Source: Sabellastarte sp. h YS-2021 (lineage: Eukaryota > Annelida > Polychaeta > Sabellida > Sabellidae). Taken from it: a stretch of DNA of 64,000 nucleotides. The notes below the pieces were generated by a model. The model searched no databases, was not told the origin of the DNA, and saw only the letters and a program-made list of their open reading frames with translations. The stretch covers positions 165,215,609-165,279,608 of the forward strand of contig OZ024929.1 of the NCBI GenBank assembly GCA_964017235.1, written 5' to 3'. Position numbers and translations under genes: made by a program. This document shows positions 45,454-53,295 of the stretch, piece by piece (positions within the stretch are counted from its first letter, which is position 1; each line of letters opens with the position of its first letter).

Positions 45454-45659
45454 ACAACATGATAAGAAACATTTGTTGGAACAGATACAAAAGAGTTTCT
45501 TGTTATGACACTTTGTACAGAACTGACTGGCCGGGCCACCGGCACCGGACTTGACTTGCAGTAATTGTCATTTATACTGTGTCTTCTCATGAGCCATCTT
45601 GGTACCACGTCCGGGTTGACCACCCCGGCCTCTGCCCCGGCCTCTATTGCGGGAACCAA
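43257..45659 (-). CDS. Reverse transcriptase/RNase H of element A
   Basis: An 800-codon frame overlapping the end of gag by 92 nt in the +1 phase. RT spans about residues 200-430: PKPNHKWRPILDLS, LDFSDAYF (catalytic Asp260), ALPFGLSTAPMEF and YLDDWL (324-329). RNase H spans about 485-600: FTDAS (D490), LELKAV (E522), TDNTT (D547) and ADKLS (D598), all four acidic residues present. A further conserved block around 630-705 (DMFATR, then ILIAPGWPNMPWFWDL) stands where some DIRS1 elements carry a methyltransferase-like domain; I cannot confirm that activity. The enzyme would copy the element RNA into DNA without an integrase or protease. The first Met lies inside gag, so expression by frameshifting or by internal initiation is possible. 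Confidence 0.92.
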   Translation of the reverse strand: MVPAIEAGAEAGVVNPDVVPRWLMRRHSINDNYCKSSPVPVARPVSSVQSVITRNSFVSVPTNVSYHVVCRVPTVTRWQSQKKDVRPKLKIKSQIKCVKSASFVGHFVSAPNVPNVPNVASVQPVGGRLQSFWEIWAHKGANPKVVSILKEGYVLPFKVRPPLVRDPLIVSGYANPIRDSHLQAAVQALIEKKAVERVRVQTSLAFFNRLFIVPKPNHKWRPILDLSTLNQFLCVKTFKMETPETIRTSLQQEEWVTSLDFSDAYFHIPIHYTSRKFLRFHFQNQSYQFRALPFGLSTAPMEFTGVVKEVKLMAQSQGIRIHQYLDDWLIRAPTKESCHQGTQSLLALCQELGWMVNMQKSELEPQQVFDFVGYQYDLLNGVVRPTQNRWETLQQKITVLLQNRSCRVRTFMSLIGLLTATEKQVTLGRLHMRPIQWHLKKHWRVPESLEKEIPIPRSLHQYLQWWTQEENVLKGQPLHPLRHAVQIFTDASKEGWGAHLGDFTASGTWSVPESKLHINFLELKAVLLALKRFQHLVQGKVVLIATDNTTVVAYINKEGGMRSGSLCALLWRLLCWCSLNQIVLKARHIPGRLNVIADKLSRQRQVIQTEWSLHQETFDLLCQTWHYPRVDMFATRYNCKLVQFVSPIPDPKAWSVDALTLSWEDLDMYLFPPVSLMGKVVSKLSDHWYRRAILIAPGWPNMPWFWDLVELSARVPLCLPHHPDLVTQPFNKARHRDLRNLNLHAWLLEPRQSRSRGSLAQWRQELRRLKDVQPEQSTKRSGPFLSDGVKQVRWTSGTHL
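45562..45570 (-). promoter_or_regulatory. Leaky-stop context TGA-CAA-TTA at the end of gag (A)
   Basis: The gag stop TGA is followed by CAA-TTA, which fits the STOP-CAR-YYA read-through context known from tobamoviruses. The frame beyond stays open for 1,070 codons into the YR protein. The same context occurs in B, E and G. Confidence 0.6.
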
Positions 45660-47568
45660 ACGCTTTCCAAGCTGGTAGTTCCTTTCCGGCTTGAGAAGTT
45701 GTTTTAGCAGTGTCTTGAGGTTTCCAACCAGTACTGTAGGGTTGGTATCTCTGTTTTCTGCCTCTACCGGCGAACCCCCCGCGGCCCGGGCCGGGCTGGG
45801 AAGTACGTCGGGAAGCTTCTAATTGGTTTATTTCATCCTCAGCTTTTCTAATAGCAGCATCTGGAAATAGCCCATATCCATTCAGGGGGCAATTTCTCAA
45901 GGAATTGAAAGTATCTGGTTTAATCCCCGGTTTCACAGCTTCCAAGTATGAATCCCTACGGAGTAGGGTCAAATTTGCCATCTGCACAAATGTAAAGTCT
46001 GCCAAATGTTGTAGAGATTTACCCATGGCGAAACTGACATTCTGGTTAAATGAGGATAAATATAAAAGTTCATCCAATGCACCTTGAGCTTTGACAGAGG
46101 ACTTGCCTTTCTTAAGTTCACTTTGTAAAATATGCAATTGTTCTTGGAAGGCATCCTGTATTTTGGTAATACAGCGATTAAACCCCGCTGACTGGTTGCA
46201 AATATATGAAGACTCTTTTGCTGCTTTCTCCCACTTACGCATAGTGTCTTGTGATAGTGGGCGGGATGGAGGCTGAGGAGATGCAGAAGATATGGTTGAA
46301 ATCCTGGGGAATGAACTATTTATCTTCGCCGCATCATTTGGCCAAGAATTCACTGATTTACCCGGCCTAGTTGGATCTGTAGGCTCCGCCGGGTGTATCC
46401 CATACCATCTGCTCTGGGATTTGGGGGGTCTGAGGAATTGGTCCACATGCAGGCCACCTGGATCACTAGATTTTGAAGGATAACCTTCTATCAGTACAAG
46501 GTTTAGAGTCTCTAGTTTTCGGCACAACCAATCTTCCGGAGGAAGATCCACAGAAATCTTGCCCACAGGTTGAGAACGGTGACCTGCCCAAGGATTATCA
46601 GTGCGGGATTGAGGAGAAAACTCCAGGTCAGGAATGTGTGTCCATCCCATGAACGCGCGGACGCCTCTCACAGTCTCGCGGTAATTTTGATCTTCACTGA
46701 GGACCCGGTCCGGGTCTGAGGTTTCTAAGTCTGGGGATTCCTCTGCGTCAGATAACTCACCCTCTTCAAATGTTTCCTGAGGATTGACATCGCGGAAGGT
46801 GACCGGCCCGGAGCCGGAAGAAGGTTGTTGAAATGCAGCTTGAGAGGAAGCAGACATAGCAGCTGACGACACAGTAGCCACCGGAGCAGGGTGTTTAAAC
46901 ATAGGTTCTGCTTCCGGGTAGAGGTTTTGAAATGGAGATTGTCTGTCAGCAATTGAAAAATCCTGATCTCTAGGCTCATCCGGGCCAACAGCCGGACCGG
47001 CTGGGCCGGAAGAAGCCGAAGTAGAGACAAAAAAGGGTGTCTGGGAAAGAGCACCTGCTGGAGCAGCATGAGAGACCGGTACTTTGACCGGAGAAAATGT
47101 TGGATTTTGTACAGAAGGTGAGGAGCGATGTCCTAAAGTGATAAGCGCCTCAAGCCTGGCCATACGAGTGGCCCACTTTTCGTCCAGTTCCTGAAGATCT
47201 TTCTTAAACTGAGGCACAGGAAGGGACAAATCCGGAGCAGAAGAAACAGATACAGCAGGTTCTTGTTCTGGCTGGGCATCAAGTACTACCACAGAAGACG
47301 GATCGACTAACACTTCCTTTGCTTTAGCCTTTTCCTTTCTGAGTTTATAGGTAGGAGTACTTAACTTGAGCACTTGCTCCGGGGTAAGGACACTGCAAAA
47401 GTCACACTGCAGATTTTGAACACAAGGGTCATCACCCTGTCCTTTCTCGCGACAACGCGCACACCTACTATGTTTGTCAAATGAAGCCATAATATGGCCA
47501 CACGCACCCTTTTTCTGTCCTGGAGATGCCATGATAGAACAGTTAACTAATGGCAACACTTCCGACAC
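45568..47568 (-). CDS. Gag-like protein of element A
   Basis: A 666-codon frame; the likely start is the internal Met13 (MASPGQKKG), because the diverged element E begins there. The Cys/His cluster at about residues 23-58 (C-G-H, CARC, C, CDFC) may bind zinc. The middle is acidic and Pro/Ser-rich; a conserved central block includes D-N-P-W-A-G-H-R-S-Q-P, DWLCRKL, SRWYGIHP and KWEKAAKESS. The carboxy end is Gly/Arg-rich (GRGRGRGG), typical of nucleic-acid binding. It presumably packages the RNA. It ends in a TGA that separates it from the in-phase YR frame. It is four residues longer than the copy in B in the RG repeat. Confidence 0.85.
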   Translation of the reverse strand: MSEVLPLVNCSIMASPGQKKGACGHIMASFDKHSRCARCREKGQGDDPCVQNLQCDFCSVLTPEQVLKLSTPTYKLRKEKAKAKEVLVDPSSVVVLDAQPEQEPAVSVSSAPDLSLPVPQFKKDLQELDEKWATRMARLEALITLGHRSSPSVQNPTFSPVKVPVSHAAPAGALSQTPFFVSTSASSGPAGPAVGPDEPRDQDFSIADRQSPFQNLYPEAEPMFKHPAPVATVSSAAMSASSQAAFQQPSSGSGPVTFRDVNPQETFEEGELSDAEESPDLETSDPDRVLSEDQNYRETVRGVRAFMGWTHIPDLEFSPQSRTDNPWAGHRSQPVGKISVDLPPEDWLCRKLETLNLVLIEGYPSKSSDPGGLHVDQFLRPPKSQSRWYGIHPAEPTDPTRPGKSVNSWPNDAAKINSSFPRISTISSASPQPPSRPLSQDTMRKWEKAAKESSYICNQSAGFNRCITKIQDAFQEQLHILQSELKKGKSSVKAQGALDELLYLSSFNQNVSFAMGKSLQHLADFTFVQMANLTLLRRDSYLEAVKPGIKPDTFNSLRNCPLNGYGLFPDAAIRKAEDEINQLEASRRTSQPGPGRGGFAGRGRKQRYQPYSTGWKPQDTAKTTSQAGKELPAWKAFGSRNRGRGRGRGGQPGRGTKMAHEKTQYK

Positions 47569-47645
47569 AAATTAAACAGATATAACACAATATAAAAACT
47601 AAAGAGTTCACAGATAAAAATCCACAACTTTAAATATCGCGCCAA

Positions 47646-47818
47646 ACGAAAAAGATGCTATGACGTCACGTCCCTCTGGCGAGTGAGGCAGGAACTAGGC
47701 CACCTGGCGAGTGGATTGTAGTGTGCCGGTCCTGCCGGGGGTGAAACCCGGGACGTCTTTTTCTTTCGTTTGGCGGGACCGGCTGGCGCCGGGCTATAGC
47801 TATCGTCTGGTAGGTAAG
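47646..47818 (-). repeat. Left ITR of element A (173 bp)
   Basis: Same sequence and length as the ITRs of B, with TGACGTCA and, just inside, TTTGGCGC (read on the - strand). The outer left tail (aatgaaat...) ends at 47,838 against the gag of B. Confidence 0.9.
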
Positions 47819-47838
47819 ATGTATTAACGCAATGAAAT

Positions 47839-49362
47839 CCAACATTTTCTCCGGTCAAAGTACCGGTCTCTCATGCTGCTCCAGCAGGTGCTCTTTCCCA
47901 GACACCCTTTTTTGTCTCTACTTCGGCTTCTTCCGGCCCAGCCGGCCCGGCTGTTGGCCCGGATGAGCCTAGAGATCAGGATGTTTCCTTTGCTGACAGA
48001 CAATCTCCACTTCAAAACCTCTACCCGGAAGCAGAACCTATGTTTAAACACCCTGCTCCGGTGGCTACTGTGTCGTCAGCTGCTATGTCTGCTTCCTCTC
48101 AATCTGCATTTCAACAACCTTCTTCCGGCTCCGGGCCGGTCACCTTCCGCGATGTCAATCCTCAGGAAACATTTGAAGAGGGTGAGTTATCTGACGCAGA
48201 GGAATCCCCAGACTTGGAAACCTCAGACCCGGACCGGGTCCTCAGTGAAGATCAAAATTACCGCGAGACTGTGAGAGGCGTCCGCGCGTTCATGGGATGG
48301 ACACACATTCCTGACCTGGAGTTTTCTCCGCAATCCCGCACTGATAATCCTTGGGCAGGTCACCGTTCTCAGCCTGTGGGCAAGATTTCTGTGGATCTTC
48401 CACCGGAAGATTGGTTGTGCCGAAAACTAGAAACTCTAAACCTTGTACTGATAGAAGGATATCCTTCAAAATCTAGTGATCCAGGTGGCCTGCATGTGGA
48501 CCAATTCCTCAGACCCCCCAAATCCCAGAGCAGATGGTATGGGATACACCCGGCGGAGCCTACAGATCCAACTAGGCCAGGTAAATCGGTGAATTCTTGG
48601 CCAAATGATGCGGCGAAGATCAATAGTTCATTCCCCAGGATTTCAACCATATCTTCTGCATCTCCTCAGCCTCCATCCCGCCCACTATCACAAGACACTA
48701 TGTGTAAGTGGGAGAAAGCAGCAAAAGAGTCTTCATATATTTGCAACCAGTCAGCGGGGTTTAATCGCTGTATTACCAAAATACAGGATGCCTTCCAAGA
48801 ACAATTGCATATTTTACAAAGTGAACTTAAGAAAGGCAAGTCCTCTGTCAAAGCTCAAGGTGCATTGGATGAACTTTTATATTTATCCTCATTTAACCAG
48901 AATGTCAGTTTCGCCATGGGTAAATCTCTACAACATTTGGCAGACTTTACATTTGTGCAGATGGCAAATTTGACCCTACTCCGTAGGGATTCATACTTGG
49001 AAGCTGTGAAACCGGGGATTAAACCAGATACTTTCAATTCCTTGAGAAATTGCCCCCTGAATGGATATGGGTTATTTCCAGATGCTGCTATTAGAAAAGC
49101 TGAGGATGAAATAAACCAATTAGAAGCTTCCCGACGTACTTCCCAGCCCGGCCCGGGCCGCGGGGGGTTCGCCGGTAGAGGCAGAAAACAGAGATACCAA
49201 CCCTACAGTACTGGTTGGAAACCTCAAGACACTGCTAAAACAACTTCTCAAGCCGGAAAGGAACTACCAGCTTGGAAAGCGTTTGGTTCCCGCAATAGAG
49301 GCCGGGGTGGTCAACCCGGACGTGGTACCAAGATGGCTCATGAGAAGACACAGTATAAATGA
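47839..49362 (+). pseudogene. gag of element B, 3' part
   Basis: Continues gag of B in phase from P-T-F-S-P to the stop TGA at 49,360-49,362 (508 codons including the stop). The sequence closely follows A, including DNPWAGHRSQPVGK, DWLCRKL, SRWYGIHP and the Gly/Arg-rich end. It is cut from its first ~155 codons by element A, so no complete Gag can be made from this copy. Confidence 0.88.
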
Positions 49363-51673
49363 CAATTACTGCAAGTCAAGTCCGGTGCCGGTGGCCCGGC
49401 CAGTCAGTTCTGTGAAAAGTGTCGTAACAAGAAACTCTTTTGTATCTGTTCCAACAAATGTTTCTTATCATGTTGTATGTCGTGTACCTACTGTAACAAG
49501 GTGGCAGTCACAAAAGAAAGACGTAAGGCCAAAATCAAAGATCAAAAGTCAAATAAAGTGTGTGAAAAGTGCTTCTTTTGTCGGTCACTTTGTTTCTGCT
49601 CCAAATGTTCCAAATGTCCCCAATGTTGCAAGTGTCCAACCAGTGGGGGGACGTCTTCAGAGTTTTTGGGAAATATGGGCTCACAAGGGTGCAAACCCAA
49701 AAGTAGTGTCCATATTAAAGGAGGGTTATGTTCTTCCCTTCAAAGTAAGACCTCCCTTAGTAAGGGATCCCCTGATAGTAAGTGGCTATGCAAACCCCAT
49801 CAGAGACTCCCACTTGCAAGCAGCTGTACAAGCTCTGATCGAGAAAAAGGCAGTACAGAGGGTCAGGGTTCAAACCTCACTAGCCTTTTTCAACAGACTG
49901 TTCATTGTCCCAAAGCCGAACCACAAGTGGCGGCCAATCTTGGATCTCAGTACTCTAAATCAGTTTTTATGCGTAAAAACATTCAAAATGGAGACTCCAG
50001 AGACAATCCGGACCTCTCTACAACAAGAGGAGTAGGTGACATCGCTAGACTTCAGCGACGCCTACTTCCACATCCCAATTCACTACACATCCCGAAAATT
50101 CCTCAGGTTCCACTTTCAGAACCAGTCGTACCAGTTTCGGGCACTTCCCTTTGGCCTGTCAACAGCTCCCATGGAGTTCACTGGTGTGGTCAAAGAGGTC
50201 AAGTTAATGGCTCAGTCACAGGGTATAAGAATCCACCAGTACCTAGACGACTGGTTGATTCGAGCCCCTACCAAAGAATCTTGCCACCAGGGAACCCAGT
50301 CCCTCCTAGCCCTTTGCCAGGAGTTGGGCTGGATGGTAAACATGCAAAAATCAGAACTGGAACCCCAACAAGTCTTCGACTTCGTAGGCTACCAGTACGA
50401 CCTACTCAACGGAGTAGTCAGGCCTACTCAAAACCGTTGGGAAGCCCTTCAACAAAAAATAACAGTGCTTTTACAGAACAGATCTTGCCGAGTGAGAACT
50501 TTCATGTCTCTTATAGGTCTTCTCACTGCGACAGAAAAACAGGTGACCCTAGGCAGACTGCACATGAGACCTATTCAGTGGCACCTCAAGAAACACTGGA
50601 GAGTCCCAGAATCTCTGGAAAAGGAGATCCCAATTCCGAGGTCTCTCCATCAGTACCTGCAGTGGTGGACCCAAGAGGAAAATGTCCTAAAGGGTCAGCC
50701 CTTACACCCCCTGCGACACGCAGTTCAAATCTTTACAGACGCCTCAAAAGAAGGCTGGGGTGCTCACTTAGGCGACTTCACAGCAAGCGGTACTTGGTCA
50801 GTGCCCGAAAGCAAGTTGCACATAAACTTCTTAGAACTAAAAGCCGTGTTGTTAGCACTAAAAAGATTCCAACATTTAGTGCAAGGAAAGGTCGTCCTGA
50901 TTGCCACAGACAACACTACGGTTGTAGCATACATCAACAAGGAAGGAGGTATGAGGTCAGGCTCACTCTGTGCCCTTCTTTGGCAGCTCCTATGTTGGTG
51001 CAGCCTCAATCAAATAGTACTGAAGGCCAGACACATTCCAGGCCGTCTGAATGTAATTGCAGACAAATTGTCTCGCCAAAGGCAGGTCATTCAGACGGAG
51101 TGGTCCCTCCATCAAGAGACCTTCGACCTCCTTTGTCAAACCTGGCATTATCCCCGAGTGGACATGTTTGCAACAAGGTACAACTGCAAGCTAGTTCAAT
51201 TTGTGTCCCCAATTCCAGACCCAAAGGCCTGGTCAGTGGATGCTCTGACATTGTCCTGGGAGGACCTGGACATGTACCTCTTCCCCCCAGTGTCTCTGAT
51301 GGGGAAGGTGGTCAGCAAGCCGTCAGATCACTGGTATCGCAGAGCAATCCTGATTGCCCCGGGATGGCCCAACATGCCTTGGTTTTGGGACCTAGTGGAG
51401 CTATCTGCGAGGGTTCCTCTTTGTCTTCCACACCACCCAGATCTAGTGACCCAACCTTTCAACAAGGCACGTCACAGGGATCTGACAAACCTAAATCTCC
51501 ATGCCTGGCTCCTAGAGCCCAGACAATCAAGGAGCAGGGGTTCTCTAGCCCAGTGGCGTCAAGAATTGAGGCGCCTCAAAGACGTTCAACCAGAACAGTC
51601 TACGAAGCGAAGTGGGCCGTTTTTGTCAGATGGTGCGAAACAAGTCAGGTGGACTTCAGGAACCCATCTATAA
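49283..51673 (+). pseudogene. RT/RNase H of element B, one nonsense codon
   Basis: Almost identical to the enzyme of A, but the tryptophan just before the first catalytic aspartate block (Q-Q-E-E-W-V-T-S in A) is TAG at 50,033-50,035. The frame before it encodes 250 residues and the remainder 545. YLDDWL and all RNase H acidic residues are kept. The same base change is silent in the overlapping YR frame (valine in both). The lesion alone should abolish RT unless it is suppressed. Confidence 0.9.
49360..49368 (+). promoter_or_regulatory. Leaky-stop context TGA-CAA-TTA at the end of gag (B)
   Basis: Same arrangement as in A: TGA, CAA, TTA, then an open in-phase frame (38 codons to the first Met at 49,477) into the Cys-rich segment and YR. 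Confidence 0.6.
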
Positions 51674-52575
51674 AACAAATAGCAGATTTCCTCCTGCACC
51701 TTTTCCAGGAGAAAAATCTCCAGCCCAGCACTATTGAAGGTTACAGGTCAGCCATTGCAGACAAACTGGGAAATACCTCGATTAATGTCAGCAAGGATGA
51801 CAATTTGACTAGACTGTTAGACAGTTTTCACAGGGATAGACCCAAAGGACGCAGGGGGGTTCCTGCTTGGAACCTCTCCCTAGTTTTACACCAGCTTACA
51901 AAAGCACCTTTTGAACCCCTCAGAAAGGCTTCTCTGAAACACCTTACTTTCAAAACTGTTTTTCTCCTAGCCCTGGCTTCAGGAAAACGCAGAAGTGAGA
52001 TACACGCTTGGTTAAACAAAAATATCAGACACCAAGCTGATTGGTCCAAAGTTTCCCTCTACCCATCACCAAGTTTCTTGGCGAAAAATCACTTGGCAAA
52101 AGAGGGACCAGAGTGCGTGGCTCCTGTGGTCATCCCGGCCTTAGCCCCCACTCTGGATAAGTCTTTAAAGGAAGACAGATCCCTTTGCCCCGTTCGGGCT
52201 CTTCGATACTACCTGGACAAAACGCAGGATCTAAGAACGGGAAAGGAGTTAGTTTTCGTTTCATTCAAACGAGGGTTTGACAGGGACATTTCTCCTGCCA
52301 CTATCTCGTCCTGGATCAAACAAACAGTAGTGTTGTGTTATGATCTCTCTGACCAGGAGTCCTTGACCTTACATCAGGTCAAGGCCCATGACGTTAGGGC
52401 CTTTGCGGCCTCCAAAGCTTTTCAAGGTGGCATATCTCTGGACCAGATTCTAGCAGCATGCCACTGGAAGTCCCACAACACCTTTACACAGTTTTACCTT
52501 AAGGATGTTGCCTGGGCAGATAAGGAGCTTTTTCACTTGGGTCCTGTGGTGGCGGCCCAGCAGATCCACCACTAG
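49477..52575 (+). CDS. Tyrosine recombinase frame of element B
   Basis: 1,032 codons, the same length as in A, with the same Cys-rich start and complete tetrad: SGKRRSE, A-H-D-V-R, C-H-W and the tyrosine of FTQFYLKD. The differences from A are scattered substitutions (for example KRGFDRD for KQGFNKD). The frame stays open through the whole RT overlap. It is in phase with the gag TGA at 49,360. This copy could still supply recombinase. Confidence 0.88.
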   Translation: MSCTYCNKVAVTKERRKAKIKDQKSNKVCEKCFFCRSLCFCSKCSKCPQCCKCPTSGGTSSEFLGNMGSQGCKPKSSVHIKGGLCSSLQSKTSLSKGSPDSKWLCKPHQRLPLASSCTSSDREKGSTEGQGSNLTSLFQQTVHCPKAEPQVAANLGSQYSKSVFMRKNIQNGDSRDNPDLSTTRGVGDIARLQRRLLPHPNSLHIPKIPQVPLSEPVVPVSGTSLWPVNSSHGVHWCGQRGQVNGSVTGYKNPPVPRRLVDSSPYQRILPPGNPVPPSPLPGVGLDGKHAKIRTGTPTSLRLRRLPVRPTQRSSQAYSKPLGSPSTKNNSAFTEQILPSENFHVSYRSSHCDRKTGDPRQTAHETYSVAPQETLESPRISGKGDPNSEVSPSVPAVVDPRGKCPKGSALTPPATRSSNLYRRLKRRLGCSLRRLHSKRYLVSARKQVAHKLLRTKSRVVSTKKIPTFSARKGRPDCHRQHYGCSIHQQGRRYEVRLTLCPSLAAPMLVQPQSNSTEGQTHSRPSECNCRQIVSPKAGHSDGVVPPSRDLRPPLSNLALSPSGHVCNKVQLQASSICVPNSRPKGLVSGCSDIVLGGPGHVPLPPSVSDGEGGQQAVRSLVSQSNPDCPGMAQHALVLGPSGAICEGSSLSSTPPRSSDPTFQQGTSQGSDKPKSPCLAPRAQTIKEQGFSSPVASRIEAPQRRSTRTVYEAKWAVFVRWCETSQVDFRNPSIKQIADFLLHLFQEKNLQPSTIEGYRSAIADKLGNTSINVSKDDNLTRLLDSFHRDRPKGRRGVPAWNLSLVLHQLTKAPFEPLRKASLKHLTFKTVFLLALASGKRRSEIHAWLNKNIRHQADWSKVSLYPSPSFLAKNHLAKEGPECVAPVVIPALAPTLDKSLKEDRSLCPVRALRYYLDKTQDLRTGKELVFVSFKRGFDRDISPATISSWIKQTVVLCYDLSDQESLTLHQVKAHDVRAFAASKAFQGGISLDQILAACHWKSHNTFTQFYLKDVAWADKELFHLGPVVAAQQIHH

Positions 52576-52781
52576 TCCCCTAAGCTTCTTTGTATATAAT
52601 TATATATAGTGTACATTCTAGTTAGTTTTAGGTGCAGGCTCACTTTTGGCCTATGCCTTGGCTTCTCAAAGTTTTTTACTTCAGAATAATTCTCTGGGTA
52701 TAGGACTTTCCCTACTCTTCCAGGTTAACCATGGGAATCATGGACTTGAACTCTTGCTCTCTTCCTCCCCTCAGAGCAGTC

Positions 52782-52802
52782 AAAAAAAGGGGGGGGGGGG
52801 GG
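52782..52802 (+). promoter_or_regulatory. 3' purine tract of element B
   Basis: Seven A followed by 14 G between the YR stop and the ICR, equivalent to the tracts of A, D and E. Confidence 0.4.
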
Positions 52803-52929
52803 TGCAGGTAGGTCTAGATATCCTTGAGACTAACATGTCTCCTCAAAGGACTAGAACCTCACACCTAAGTATAATAAGAGTTCTTTCCAATCCTCAAAAG
52901 GCTGCCCTCCTTCCACTGGGTAGTTATTC

Positions 52930-53028
52930 TAGCTATCGTCTGGTAGGTAAGATGTATTAACGCAATGAAATTGCAAATTTTAATTAGTAAATTAAATTTT
53001 TATTAGTTAATACCTTACCTACCAGACG
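52930..53028 (+). repeat. Internal complementary region (ICR) of element B
   Basis: Contains the complement of the left tail (atgtattaacgcaatgaaat) fused to the complement of the right tail (gcaaattttaattagtaaat...gttaatac), between the inverted arms 'cgtctggtaggtaag' and 'cttacctaccagacg'. It is therefore the complement of the joined ends of a circular copy, diagnostic of DIRS1-like elements. Confidence 0.9.
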
Positions 53029-53081
53029 GGAAATTCCCACCCGGCCTTCCCCGCTTCCAGCCTCATCATTCAATCTTAGGG

Positions 53082-53254
53082 ACGAAAAAGATGCTATGAC
53101 GTCACGTCCCTCTGGCGAGTGAGGCAGGAACTAGGCCACCTGGCGAGTGGATTGTAGTGTGCCGGTCCTGCCGGGGGTGAAACCCGGGACGTCTTTTTCT
53201 TTCGTTTGGCGGGACCGGCTGGCGCCGGGCTATAGCTATCGTCTGGTAGGTAAG
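53082..53254 (+). repeat. Right ITR of element B (173 bp)
   Basis: The inverse of 41,226-41,398. The right tail (gtattaactaataaaaattt...) follows and ends aaatttgc at 53,295, after which the satellite resumes. Confidence 0.9.
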
Positions 53255-53295
53255 GTATTAACTAATAAAAATTTAATTTACTAATTAAAATTTGC

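Larger units (their letters stand above)
41945..47838 (-). mobile_element. DIRS element A, intact frames, lacking ICR and right ITR
   Basis: A 5.89-kb element on the - strand inserted in the gag of B. From 47,838 leftward it has the left tail and left ITR, gag, RT/RNase H, YR, 3' UTR and purine tract, then passes directly from 'agctatcgtctggtaggtaa' to the right tail (gtattaac...aaatttgc). Compared with B, 303 bp holding the ICR and right ITR are missing, and the missing part lies between two copies of a 22-bp direct repeat. All three long frames are open, so A could supply proteins, though the ends are incomplete for the standard DIRS replication model. Confidence 0.9.
41205..53295 (+). mobile_element. 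DIRS element B, split by element A
   Basis: B consists of 41,205-41,940 and 47,839-53,295, together 6.19 kb. It has a type-2 left end, left ITR, gag (split), RT/RNase H with one nonsense codon, intact YR frame, purine tract, ICR and right ITR. The left end abuts the right end of D and the right end abuts the resumed satellite monomer at 53,296. No target duplication is seen apart from a short shared core (aattt/aaattt). It is nearly identical to A, so both are young. Confidence 0.9.

Noticed and set aside
45546..45569. ATGA overlap at the gag stop as a termination-reinitiation signal for RT
   Set aside because: The ATG overlapping the TGA opens a frame that stops after about 22 codons in A and 5 in E and is not the RT frame, so only the stop context, not the ATG, is conserved meaningfully.
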